From Pseudoxanthomonas beigongshangi (lineage in GTDB: Bacteria > Pseudomonadota > Gammaproteobacteria > Xanthomonadales > Xanthomonadaceae), in contig NZ_JADHDV010000014.1 in the NCBI RefSeq assembly GCF_016820515.1, forward strand, positions 1 to 64,000: a stretch of 64,000 bases of DNA, given 5' to 3'. Numbering within the stretch: the stretch's first letter is position 1; each line of letters starts with the position of its first letter. Below, piece by piece: positions 52,706-60,919 of this stretch. Under the pieces are notes generated by a model. The model made no database searches. It saw only the letters and a list, made by a program, of their open reading frames with translations, and was not told the origin of the DNA. The position numbers and the translations under genes are program-made.

Positions 52706-52770
52706 TAAAAACAGTTTGCCTTAATCCAGCGGGCGCGACAGGCTCCCTTCCCGCCCAATGGAACACCACC

Positions 52771-53388
52771 ATGCTGTTTGCCCCCGCCTCCGCCGGATTC
52801 GTTGCCGGCGCCGGCCTGATCATCGCCATCGGCGCGCAGAACGCCTTCGTGCTGCGCCAGGGCCTGCAACGCCGGCATGTCGGCCTGGTCGTACTGACCT
52901 GCATGTTCGGCGACATCCTGCTGATCGCCTGCGGCGTGGCCGGCATCGGCGCGCTGGTGCGGCGGTGGCCGGCGTTGCTGGAAGCGCTTCGCTACGGCGG
53001 CGCCGCGTTCCTGGGCGTCTACGGATGGCTGGCGGCGCGGCGCGCCTGGCACGGCACGGGTTCACTCTCGCCTTCTACCGGCGCGGAAGCCGACTGGCGC
53101 CGGGTGTGGCTGGCCTGCTTGGCCTTCACCTTCCTCAATCCACACGTCTACCTGGACACGATGGTGCTGCTGGGCAGCCTGTCCACCCGCTACGCGGGAG
53201 CGGCACGGACCGCGTTCGCGGTGGGCGCCTGCCTCGCCAGTGTGGCGTGGTTCTCGACCCTCGGCTACGGCGCACGCCTGTTGCTGCCGGTGTTCCGCAA
53301 TCCGGTGGCCTGGCGGGTGCTGGATGCGCTCATGGCGGTGTTCATGGGCGCGCTGTGCCTGCTGTTGTTGCTGCGGCCGCTGGACTGA
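52771..53388 (+). CDS. argO: Arginine/lysine exporter, LysE/ArgO family
   Basis: 205 residues with six hydrophobic segments. LysE-family marks: IAIGAQNAFVLRQGLQRRHV after helix 1, FGDILLIACGVAGIG, and FLNPHVYLDTMVLLGSLS before helix 4. It exports basic amino acids. Start ATG at 52771 gives the normal N-terminus; an upstream ATG at 52758 is out of frame. Under the divergent argP gene. Confidence 0.92.
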   Translation: MLFAPASAGFVAGAGLIIAIGAQNAFVLRQGLQRRHVGLVVLTCMFGDILLIACGVAGIGALVRRWPALLEALRYGGAAFLGVYGWLAARRAWHGTGSLSPSTGAEADWRRVWLACLAFTFLNPHVYLDTMVLLGSLSTRYAGAARTAFAVGACLASVAWFSTLGYGARLLLPVFRNPVAWRVLDALMAVFMGALCLLLLLRPLD

Positions 53389-53407
53389 GTTCCGGCTTGC
53401 GAGCCCG

Positions 53408-54823
53408 CTATCGCGCGCCCCGCTCCCGTACCCGGTTCCGTCCCTCGGCCTTGGCCTGGTAGAGCGCCTCGTCCGCCTCGGTCAGCACTTCGTGCGCGCG
53501 TCCGCCCTGCACCGCCGCGATGAATCCCACGCCGATGCTCACGGTGACCCGCCCTTCGGGCGTGGGAGACGGCAGCGCAAGTTGTTCGATGGCCTCACGC
53601 ATGGCCGTGGCAACGTTCAGCGCGCCCGCCCGGCTGATCGACGGCAGCAGCGCGGCGAACTCCTCGCCGCCATAGCGCGCCACCGTATCGGACGACCGCG
53701 AGGCGCAGCCCGCCAGCGCATGCGCGACCGCCTGGAGGATGCGATCCCCTTCCGGATGCCCGTAGGTGTCGTTGAGCTGCTTGAAATGGTCGATGTCGAT
53801 CAGCAGCAGCGCCAGCGAATCGCCCGAGCGCATCGAGCGCCGCCACTCGCGCTCCATGGTTTCCTCGAAGTGGCGGCGATTGGGAATCCGGGTCAGTCCG
53901 TCGATGCGCGAGAGCGCGTCGAAGTAGTCGCGTTCCTCGTAGGTCTGGATTTGCAGGAGAACCCCGCGGATGCCTGCACCCAGCGTCGCCAGCACGAAGC
54001 CCACGGTGCCCAGCAGGGGCTGCGCCTGCACCACCAGCGCGGAAATCAGCATCAGCGTCAGCGGCAGGAACAGATGGCTGCCGGCCCGCGCCAGGTGGCT
54101 GCGGCGCGGCGGATAGACGCGGATGGGTTCCTCTTCCGGAACCTTCCACGCCAGCACCGCCAGCCACAGGAAGGGAAGCGGGATGATCAGATCGGCCCAG
54201 TGGCCGAAATCGACATCGGCGAAGAAGTGGTTGATCGCCACCGCGACCAGCAGGTAGGCGATCGCGAAACACGACAGCGCGCGGAAAAACGCGCGGGCGC
54301 GGGATGCGGTGGCAGTCACCAGCCGGGTCACCGCGAATACGGCGATGAACAGGTTCTCCAGGTCCAGCATCATCCGCAGATCCAGGAAACCGGCGCTGCC
54401 GACGTCCTGATCCGTCGCCAGCGCCGCGGTGCGCATTGCGTACAGCACGCCCAGCGCGAGCGCCAGCACCGCGTCGATCAGCCGCAGGTACCAGGCTTCC
54501 CTGCCAACGCTGGCAATCGCGAATGTCAGCGGCACTCCGTAAAGCACGTACAGCAGCAGGCTCGCGGTGCCGGCGGCCGGGCTGCCGGTGCGGACCTGCC
54601 ACATCGCCATGAACATGCCTGACGCCCATAGCAGCATGGCGACCCCGACGGCCGGCCAGCTCTGGTCCCACCAGCGCGTTCGCCACATCCGCGCCACGCA
54701 ACTCGCCGCCGCGATCGTCGGCGCGGCCACCAGGAATGGAAACGACGCCATCGGCGCCGCGGCCGACAGACCGATCGCGCACGCATGCGCCGCGACATAC
54801 AGCATCATGATCAGGTAGGCCAT
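53408..54823 (-). CDS. Diguanylate cyclase, membrane-bound GGDEF protein
   Basis: 471 residues. The N-terminal half (1-300) has eight or nine hydrophobic segments; the C-terminal GGDEF domain (about 305-465) contains DGLTRIPNRRHFEE, LIDIDHFKQLNDTYGH (metal Asp), RYGGEEFAALLP (GGEEF variant, active in other cyclases) at 385-389 and an RSSD I-site at 376-379 five residues before it, so product inhibition is likely. It makes cyclic di-GMP from GTP. Start set at 54823 where the first membrane helix begins; the Shine-Dalgarno is poor. Confidence 0.9.
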   Translation of the reverse strand: MAYLIMMLYVAAHACAIGLSAAAPMASFPFLVAAPTIAAASCVARMWRTRWWDQSWPAVGVAMLLWASGMFMAMWQVRTGSPAAGTASLLLYVLYGVPLTFAIASVGREAWYLRLIDAVLALALGVLYAMRTAALATDQDVGSAGFLDLRMMLDLENLFIAVFAVTRLVTATASRARAFFRALSCFAIAYLLVAVAINHFFADVDFGHWADLIIPLPFLWLAVLAWKVPEEEPIRVYPPRRSHLARAGSHLFLPLTLMLISALVVQAQPLLGTVGFVLATLGAGIRGVLLQIQTYEERDYFDALSRIDGLTRIPNRRHFEETMEREWRRSMRSGDSLALLLIDIDHFKQLNDTYGHPEGDRILQAVAHALAGCASRSSDTVARYGGEEFAALLPSISRAGALNVATAMREAIEQLALPSPTPEGRVTVSIGVGFIAAVQGGRAHEVLTEADEALYQAKAEGRNRVRERGAR

Positions 54824-55103
54824 GTCGGCGCCGGTATCCTTTCTCCCCCCGTCATCGCCACTAAAAATTGATCTTCGTGATGCCGGGGTCAAGAGGGGGC
54901 GCCGGCAAGCGGACCGGAGCGCCATGTCGTTCAGGTCCACGGGGAAATGACGCTATCCGGATTCCCCTTCGGGCGCCAAGCGTAATGCTGCCCGTCATTC
55001 CTCCCCTTGCTCCTGCTGCCGCCAAGGGCACCTGGCACGCATCGGGCCGTCCGGGGATATCAATGATGTTCTTCCGCCATATCGAAAGGCGGCGCCCCGT
55101 GGT

Positions 55104-55454
55104 CTACCCACCCTCGCTGCCGCCTGCCCCTCCACCGGCCACGATATGCGAACGCACTTCTTTCAGGGAAGAGAAAAACGGATTCGGCTCCATGAGCACG
55201 ATCTCGTCAAGTGCCTCGGCAAGATCCGCATGATGACCCGGCGACGCCTTGATCAGGCGATAGCTGCCATTTCCGACCCAGAACAGTCCCTGCACGTTCG
55301 GCACAGTGAACTCGGGCTCAAGCGGCGCCCCATCTACGTCCCAGAAGACCCAGACGCCAGCCTCCACATCGAGTCCTTCGCACCGCGCAACGGCTTCCGC
55401 CTCGCTGGCGAAAACGAACAGGCAGCGTTCTTCCGTTTCAGCAACGAATATCAC
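55104..55454 (-). CDS. Hypothetical protein (small, acidic)
   Basis: 116 residues, acidic, ending in a glycine-rich tail GGGAGGSEGG. Patterns: CLFVFASEAEAVARCEGLDVEAGVWVFWDVDG, HHADLAEALDEIVLMEPNPFF. No signal or membrane segment. It resembles small uncharacterised proteins of the immunity-protein kind, but I cannot name a family. GTG start, overlapping the stop of a GNAT remnant (GTGA). The gap 54824-55103 before it holds nothing recognisable. Confidence 0.5.
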   Translation of the reverse strand: MIFVAETEERCLFVFASEAEAVARCEGLDVEAGVWVFWDVDGAPLEPEFTVPNVQGLFWVGNGSYRLIKASPGHHADLAEALDEIVLMEPNPFFSSLKEVRSHIVAGGGAGGSEGG

Positions 55455-55561
55455 GACTTGCGCCAGAACACAGGCGAGTGCGCTTCGTAGCTGGCGCGTT
55501 TCACCTCGGAAAGTTCAATCATCCGTGGGAGGTCCTGTAGTCCCGCACTCCGTATTGCCAC
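55451..55561 (-). pseudogene. GNAT acetyltransferase remnant (N-terminus only)
   Basis: 37 codons from a GTG: AIRSAGLQDLPRMIELSEVK, then RASYEAHSPVFWRKS and stop. This is the first helix-strand unit of GNAT acetyltransferases (IR-A-DLP-MI-LS--KR--Y----PVFWR); the rest of the 150-residue domain is absent. The 116-residue hypothetical gene begins at the stop, so the rest was probably replaced or lost. Confidence 0.45.
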
Positions 55562-55678
55562 CGTGTTTTCCTCGAACAGGACAAGAGCCGACGACGCGAA
55601 ATACTACGTCAGTCGAATTCATGCGTCTTCTGGAAGGAACGCGCATCCCGCACACGACTTGCGCTCCCTGGCTCCGTG

Positions 55679-57133
55679 CTATCGCGGCGGCGGCTCACCC
55701 GCTGGCACCGCAAGTCGCCGCGCCTTGTCGCGCAGTGCGTCCGCCTTGTCCATCTCGCCCTTGGCTGCGTGGGCTTCCGCCAGGCTGTCCCAGACATTGG
55801 CCGACCCGGGAAACAGGACGGTATTCAGTTCGAACACGCGCAATGCCGCGTCCACGCCCAGGTTCTCGCGCACGGCGTAGCCGGTGGTGTTGACGAGTCG
55901 TTCCAGTTCAGCCGCGTCGAGGACGCCGCCTGCGCGAATCGTCCGGGCCTGCGCCTGCACATCTCCCTCGACGGGGGCCTGCAACGCATACGTCACCAGC
56001 CTTTCCGACAACGCCTCCGCCGTGAACCGTTCCGGCGCCGTCGCCGCCATTGCGCTGTCCACCGGCACGCGCGACCAGACATTCCGGGTACTGCCATTGG
56101 TCAGATAGGCGAAGACATGGACGTCTTCGTCCAGCGAATCCTTGAACACGATGCGGACCCGCACGCGGGCGCCACCGTCATGGCCGACCTGCCGGTAGCC
56201 GTCGCTCTCGCCGTACTCCCAGCCGGCGGCGAACCAGCCGCGCTTTCCGCCGGACAGCGTGCGCGGCTGCCAGAGGCGGCGCAGTGTCGCCTTGCCCACC
56301 AATTCACCCGAGGTCATCGCCCGCAGGAAACGGCCCAGGTCGTCCAGCGTCAGATACAGGCCGGCATGGCCGTAGGCATAGGCGGGCCAGGCCAGATCCT
56401 GTTCCTGTTGCAGGCGACCTTCCTTGCCGATGTAGCTCGTCACCACGCCTCGAGGGGGCAATCCGGCCGGACCCAGCCAGGTGTGGCGCATGCCGAGTCT
56501 GCCGAGGATGCGCGTCTCCACGATCCGCGGATACGGCTTCCGGTAGCGGGCTTCCAGCAGCGCGGCCAGCACCAGATAGTTGGTCTGCGTGTAGCGCGTG
56601 TCGGTGCCGGGAGCGAACTGCATCGGCCTGTCCGCCAGCGACGTGAACACACCCGCCAGATCCGGGGCGAACACCGTGTCCGCCGCCGCGCCGGCACCGT
56701 TCCGGTTGTCGAAGTATTCCGGCACGCCGGAGGTGTGATCGAGGAAATCCCGCACGGCAATGGTCCGCCAGGCCGCCGGCAGTCCGGGCAGGTAGGTGCT
56801 TGCCGGCGTATCCGGATCCACCTGCCCCTTCTCGACCAGTTGCATGATCAGCGTGCTGGTGAACAGCTTGGCCAGTGAATAGGCGGGAAAGACATCGCCG
56901 CTCGCGACCCGTCGGCGCGTTTTCACGTCGGCCTCGCCGTCCACGCCCCGGAACACCACCTTGCCATCATGCGCGACCAGCAATGCCTGGCCGGCGATGC
57001 CGTAGCGCTCGCGGTTGAGCGTCATTTGCCGTTCCAGTGAACGGGACAGCGCGTCGTCGTCGCGCGCGAAGGCGGCACCCGGCAACACGGCAACCAGCAC
57101 GATCAGCATCGCCATCAACCTTTTGCACTTCAT
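55679..57133 (-). CDS. Serine hydrolase, beta-lactamase/class C fold, with TPR-like tail
   Basis: 484 residues. Signal peptide about 1-23. SxxK motif Ser86-Leu-Ala-Lys89 in AYSLAKLF, then LLDHTSG-like LDHTSGVPEYFD; the second motif is YTQ at 181-183 (Tyr-x-Asn is usual), and GHDGG replaces the KTG. The C-terminal 70 residues (ELNTVLFPGSANVWDSLAEAHAAKGEMDKADALR) form a TPR-like helix pair, as in several serine hydrolases of this family. Likely a D-aminopeptidase, esterase or penicillin-binding-like protein in the periplasm; drug resistance is not implied. Starts 101 bp after the gene at 57234, on the same strand. Confidence 0.82.
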   Translation of the reverse strand: MKCKRLMAMLIVLVAVLPGAAFARDDDALSRSLERQMTLNRERYGIAGQALLVAHDGKVVFRGVDGEADVKTRRRVASGDVFPAYSLAKLFTSTLIMQLVEKGQVDPDTPASTYLPGLPAAWRTIAVRDFLDHTSGVPEYFDNRNGAGAAADTVFAPDLAGVFTSLADRPMQFAPGTDTRYTQTNYLVLAALLEARYRKPYPRIVETRILGRLGMRHTWLGPAGLPPRGVVTSYIGKEGRLQQEQDLAWPAYAYGHAGLYLTLDDLGRFLRAMTSGELVGKATLRRLWQPRTLSGGKRGWFAAGWEYGESDGYRQVGHDGGARVRVRIVFKDSLDEDVHVFAYLTNGSTRNVWSRVPVDSAMAATAPERFTAEALSERLVTYALQAPVEGDVQAQARTIRAGGVLDAAELERLVNTTGYAVRENLGVDAALRVFELNTVLFPGSANVWDSLAEAHAAKGEMDKADALRDKARRLAVPAGEPPPR

Positions 57134-57163
57134 TCCGTCGCTCCTGTTGCCGGGCCCCCACCC

Positions 57164-57200
57164 AACCTCCCCCGCAGGCGGGGGAGGGGCAGTTTTTTGC
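57164..57200. repeat. CCTCCCCCGC/GCGGGGGAGG palindrome
   Basis: Perfect 10-bp arms around AG at about 57167-57188 followed by GGGCAGTTTTTT; the same hairpin as inside the esterase gene (43100-43290). On the plus strand it would look like a terminator, but both neighbours are on the minus strand. Confidence 0.7.
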
Positions 57201-57233
57201 TTGCCTTGTGATGCATGCGATCTGGCCAGGCGC

Positions 57234-58004
57234 TCACTGGACGAAGAAGGCGGTGCGCGCCACGCCCGCATTGTTGCTCGGCCCCATCCAGGCGCGCACT
57301 TCCAGCTCATGCAGCCCGGGCTGGTCGGCGGGAATGTCCGCGCCGAACAAGCCGCTGTCCGGATCGAACCGGAGCGGATAGCGGCGCGGCGCGCCGCCGT
57401 CGACCGTCACATGCAATTCGACCTCGGTGTCGGCCACGCGCCACGGCCCCTGCGCGGAAATCGTGCAGCCGCACAGCATCGTGACCCCCGCCCGCACCGG
57501 CACGTTCGTACCGGTCTTGATCCACTGATAGGCGACCGGGCTGGCCAGATCGACAATCAGGCCCGGCAATTCCAGCAGCCAGCCATCGCCCGCGGTCAGG
57601 TGGCGGCCCGGCAGGATCCACTGCGTGCTGGTGGCGGTCGTGATGGCCTGCGGTTGGCCGAGCGGCCCGGTCACGCTCGCGGTGACCCGGCGCGGACCAT
57701 CCAGATCGAGGGTCGTCCGGAACAGCGCCGAATCGGCGGTGGAAACTTTCCCGCCCGGTTTTCTTCCGGCGTCCATGATGAGCCGGGTATCGCCGGTGCT
57801 GCCCGATGTCTGGCCCCGGACCAGGATCTCGCCGGTGTCCGCATCGCTCAGGACCACCCGCACCGGCGCGGTGTAGCCGCCGAGGAACTTGGCGCCCCGC
57901 GCCAGTACCCGGACTTCCACGTCCGTCCGTTCCGCATGGGCCGGACCGGCCACGCCGGCGCAGACGAGAAGAAGGCACCACGCAACACGGATGGGAAAAT
58001 GCAT
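57234..58004 (-). CDS. Secreted protein of unknown function
   Basis: 256 residues. Signal peptide of about 25 residues (MHFPIRVAWCLLLVCAGVAGPAHA). The rest is beta-rich with repeated short motifs (VLSDADTGEILVRGQTSGSTG; LELPGLIVDLASPVAYQ; GLFGADIPADQPGLHELEVRAW), hinting at an immunoglobulin-like fold. TGGAG lies 8 nt before the ATG. It is divergent from the CadC-like regulator at 58235 with paired GACATGTC sites between. Function unknown. Confidence 0.65.
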   Translation of the reverse strand: MHFPIRVAWCLLLVCAGVAGPAHAERTDVEVRVLARGAKFLGGYTAPVRVVLSDADTGEILVRGQTSGSTGDTRLIMDAGRKPGGKVSTADSALFRTTLDLDGPRRVTASVTGPLGQPQAITTATSTQWILPGRHLTAGDGWLLELPGLIVDLASPVAYQWIKTGTNVPVRAGVTMLCGCTISAQGPWRVADTEVELHVTVDGGAPRRYPLRFDPDSGLFGADIPADQPGLHELEVRAWMGPSNNAGVARTAFFVQ

Positions 58005-58162
58005 GAACAGGCTCCAGGGGAATGTGGAAAGACGACAGCGACGACCGACCGATATCACCGGCAGGCCGGCCGTCAGGGCGGACTCGCAGGGGGAAACCCT
58101 TCCCGACCGGATACCGGCGGCGCGGTCCGGAAAAGCCTGGAGCCATCTGGCAGAATCGGCCA

Positions 58163-58194
58163 CTGACATGTCGTGACATCGGCTGACATGTCGT
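58163..58194. promoter_or_regulatory. Tandem operator-like sites CTGACATGTCGT
   Basis: CTGACATGTCGT at 58163-58174 and again at 58183-58194, exactly 20 bp apart (two helical turns), each with the palindrome GACATGTC. They lie 41 bp before the wHTH regulator start and 159 bp from the start of the divergent secreted-protein gene. Inferred binding by the regulator. Confidence 0.45.
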
Positions 58195-58234
58195 CACCGC
58201 AAGGCTTTCGGGCCACGGGAATCAGGAGAAAGCG

Positions 58235-59029
58235 ATGCTGTGCTTCGATGACGTCCGGCTGGACACCACCACCTTGCAGGCGTTCCGGAACGACGTTCCG
58301 CTGGATGCGTCGCCGCAGGTGGTGGAAGTCCTGGCCTACCTGATCGAGCACCGGGATCGGATCGTTCCCCGCCAGGAACTGCTCGAACGGTTCTGGCCAC
58401 GCGCCGGCACCGGCGGCGACGCCGCCCTCAACACCTGCATCCGCCGCATTCGCACCCTGTTGGAAGACGACGCCGAAGCCCCGCGTTACATCCAGACCCG
58501 ACCTCGCGCGGGCTATCGCTTCATCGCCACGCTGGCCGGCGAAGTCGATGCGCCGGGACCACCGCCGCCGACCGCGGGTACCCCGAACCGGTGGCCGCTG
58601 GCCGGCGGCCTGCTCGCCGTGGCGCTGGGCATCGGCGGCGCGCTCTGGGCGCACGCGGCACTATCCCCGCCCCGGCATCGCATCGCCATCGAACCGGTGC
58701 AGGGCCTGTGCGAATACGTGCTGTTCCCGAAATTCAATGCCGGCCTGCGCGAAAGCCTGACCGCGCGGCTCAGCCACCACCTGCCCGCGGGCTACAGCGT
58801 GGCCGCCGACAGCCAGGAAGCGGATCTGCATGCGCGCGTCAGCGTCCGGCAGACGCCCCGGCGGACCGTCGTGGTGCTGACCCTGGTCGACAAGCGGGAC
58901 GGTAAGTTGCTGTGGTCGGACGAATTCACCGGCGACACGGACATGGACGACTACGTGCCCTTGCAGCGCTCGCTGGCCGAGCGCATGGCGGCGGGACTGA
59001 CCGGCGCGCTGGAAAACAAGCGCTCGTGA
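58235..59029 (+). CDS. Winged-helix DNA-binding protein with C-terminal membrane anchor (CadC/ToxR-like)
   Basis: 264 residues. N-terminal OmpR/PhoB-type winged helix (about 1-95: RNDVPLDASPQVVEVLAYLIEHRDRIVPRQELLERFWP ... RYIQTRPRAGYRFIA), a proline-rich linker, one membrane helix (about 120-142), then a C-terminal domain of about 120 residues in the periplasm. This is the layout of CadC/ToxR one-component regulators. AGGAG lies 7 nt before the ATG. The likely targets are its own gene and the divergent secreted-protein gene. Confidence 0.82.
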   Translation: MLCFDDVRLDTTTLQAFRNDVPLDASPQVVEVLAYLIEHRDRIVPRQELLERFWPRAGTGGDAALNTCIRRIRTLLEDDAEAPRYIQTRPRAGYRFIATLAGEVDAPGPPPPTAGTPNRWPLAGGLLAVALGIGGALWAHAALSPPRHRIAIEPVQGLCEYVLFPKFNAGLRESLTARLSHHLPAGYSVAADSQEADLHARVSVRQTPRRTVVVLTLVDKRDGKLLWSDEFTGDTDMDDYVPLQRSLAERMAAGLTGALENKRS

Positions 59030-59130
59030 CCGCAACGATGCGGCCGTGATGGCGCATCGCGACACCGGCTGCGGATGGGCGGCCCGCTGACGTCACCGGG
59101 AGCGACGACTCCACACCCGCTTCGCCCGCA

Positions 59131-59580
59131 TCATTGCCCGACCATTCGATACTCCCCGGGCGCGCCGAGGACGGCCTGGAACGTCCGCGCCTCCCGCGAG
59201 TACGTATGCGTGGTGTCGATGGTCAGCGTGCTGTTGATCAGCATGCTGTGGGTAGGCGCGTTGTTGGTCAGCGCGATCGCCTTGCCCCCGGGGTTGCACG
59301 ACCAGAATCCGGTCGAGACCTCGACGAACGGCACGCGGGCCGCCACCCGGGCAGGTTGTCCGGGTTCGGGCAAGCTCATCCATTCGATCCACACCCGGCA
59401 ACTGACATGTTCGAAACCGACGCTTTCGACCACGACGCGGTAGGTTCCCTCCCGGGCGTCGGCTTTCCAATGTCCGCCGGTGATGGTCGTCGCGGGCGTG
59501 GTTGCTTCATCGGGCCAGGCCATGGCCGTGGGCGCGGCGAGCAGGAAGATCGCATACAGCAACGCGGTGGACGTCTTCAT
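59131..59580 (-). CDS. Secreted protein of unknown function
   Basis: 149 residues. Signal peptide about 1-21 (STALLYAIFLLAAPTAMA). The mature part is beta-rich with three cysteines or fewer, WKADAREGTYRVVVESVGFEHVSCRVWIEWMS being the best-conserved-looking stretch. No family recognised. Convergent with the CadC-like gene and next to the Arr gene on the same strand. Confidence 0.6.
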   Translation of the reverse strand: MKTSTALLYAIFLLAAPTAMAWPDEATTPATTITGGHWKADAREGTYRVVVESVGFEHVSCRVWIEWMSLPEPGQPARVAARVPFVEVSTGFWSCNPGGKAIALTNNAPTHSMLINSTLTIDTTHTYSREARTFQAVLGAPGEYRMVGQ

Positions 59581-59675
59581 GATTGACCCGTGCGATCCCG
59601 GGATGCGGCCGATGGAACGTCATTACAGCGCCCGGCGCGCCTCGGCACAACGACGGCACCGAAGCGGCACGCGGT

Positions 59676-60077
59676 TCACTCCTCGATCGCCTCGATGCCC
59701 TGCTGGCGCAGGCTCTCCAGATGCGCACGCATCTCCGCTAGCCGCTCGGGGGCATGCCCCTCCCACGCCGCGACCTCGCCGATGACGCGGAAGGGATGCG
59801 AAGAACGGTATGAGCGGGTGGGATTGCCGGGAAACCGCTTGTCGGTGAGGTTGGGGTCGTCTTCGATCGGCCCGGTCGGCGCCACAAGGTAGATCCTGCC
59901 CGGTCCGTCCCCCACCGCCAGTTCCGCGCCCCAGATCGCCGCGTCCAGGGTGGCGGACAGGTAGACGAACCGGGACGGTCGGCGACTGCCGTAGTTGGAG
60001 GCGCGCCCCGGCGCGATCAAATCACCCGCTTTCAGGTCGGCCTTGGTGCCGTGGTAATAGGTTTGCGAATCCGCCAT
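59676..60077 (-). CDS. arr: NAD+-rifampin ADP-ribosyltransferase (Arr)
   Basis: 133 residues, near the usual 140. Family pattern across the whole length: YYHGTKADLKAGDLIAPG, RFVYLSATLDAAIWGAELA, GPIEDDPNLTDKRFPGNPTRSYRS. The catalytic-site residues His9, Tyr39 and Asp74 align with His19, Tyr49 and Asp84 of the mycobacterial Arr. It transfers ADP-ribose from NAD+ to rifamycins and inactivates them. Start ATG at 60077 gives the normal N-terminus; 17 upstream codons are open but unlike Arr. High GC and no cassette features, so apparently chromosomal. Confidence 0.93.
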   Translation of the reverse strand: MADSQTYYHGTKADLKAGDLIAPGRASNYGSRRPSRFVYLSATLDAAIWGAELAVGDGPGRIYLVAPTGPIEDDPNLTDKRFPGNPTRSYRSSHPFRVIGEVAAWEGHAPERLAEMRAHLESLRQQGIEAIEE

Positions 60078-60138
60078 CGCCTTGTTCCGGTGTCCTGCCG
60101 TTTCGACAGGGCGGCGATGCTGACGCATGGGCGGGGCC

Positions 60139-60205
60139 TTGCCGCAAGTCCCCCGCCGTTATATAAATTTGTGGCGGGAGGCGCGTGGCGTCTCCCGTTT
60201 TCGTT
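60139..60205 (+). promoter_or_regulatory. Sigma70-like promoter and leader hairpin before the secreted protein gene
   Basis: TTGCCG (60139-60144) and TATAAA (60162-60167) with a 17-bp spacer, then a hairpin GGGAG / CTCCC (60176-60196) and a T-rich run. The rest of the 322-bp divergent gap to the start at 60400 shows no other feature. Confidence 0.4.
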
Positions 60206-60399
60206 TTCACCGCCTTGGTTTGGCCCGGTTCTCACTGGGCGACCGGAAAAACCGTCCGGAGGCCGTTCCCGGCCTTCCCGAAGCAGACTCGACCGTGGTC
60301 TCGGGCAGAATGTCGCAATCTGCCAATTACATTCAGCCGGGCCGGCGGTACGCTTGCTTCCTTGCGCCCGTACCTCATCCCTCGCCGTCGGAGATTCCC

Positions 60400-60882
60400 A
60401 TGAAGTCGATGTTCGCCATCCTGCTGACCGCGGTCGCACTGCACGCCGCGCCAGTCCTCGCCGACTCGCCGGTATCGTCTCCCTTGACCGGAAAGTGGGC
60501 GATCGACGTTGCCAAGTTGCCGATGCCTCCGGAAGCGCGGCCGAAGAGCGTGACCCTGGAGTTCAGCACCCAGGCCGACGGCAAGTGGAACACACAGGTC
60601 AAGATCGTCAATCCGGATGGCAGCACAATGCACTCCGATGCCACGCTGCCCCTGGACGGTACGCCGGGTCCGGTCACCGGCGACTACTGGGCCGACGTAT
60701 CGGCGATGAAGATGCCCGCTCCCAACGTGCTGGTGCTGCAACTGGCCTACAAGGGCACGCCCTCCTCCACCCGCATCTACACCGTCACCGGGGACGGCAA
60801 GACGCTGACCGAAACCAAGGCCTTCTTCAGCAAGGAAGGCAGCCCGATGCTGCAGACCACGACGTTCAGTCGCATTCCCTGA
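60400..60882 (+). CDS. Secreted protein of unknown function
   Basis: 160 residues. Signal peptide about 1-22 (FAILLTAVALHAAPVLA). The mature part (LTGKWAIDVAKLPMPPEARPKSVTLEF ... YTVTGDGKTLTETKAFFSKEGS) looks like a small lipocalin-type or beta-barrel fold common in Xanthomonads. No function known. Weak GGAGA 6 nt upstream of the ATG. Confidence 0.65.
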   Translation: MKSMFAILLTAVALHAAPVLADSPVSSPLTGKWAIDVAKLPMPPEARPKSVTLEFSTQADGKWNTQVKIVNPDGSTMHSDATLPLDGTPGPVTGDYWADVSAMKMPAPNVLVLQLAYKGTPSSTRIYTVTGDGKTLTETKAFFSKEGSPMLQTTTFSRIP

Positions 60883-60919
60883 CAGCCTGGCCGGCGGTAG
60901 AGAATCAATATCCGCCGCC

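Noticed and set aside
57164-57200. Intrinsic terminator
   Set aside because: The stem and T-run point to the plus strand, while both flanking genes are on the minus strand; the same hairpin is a repeated element, so I list it as repeat.
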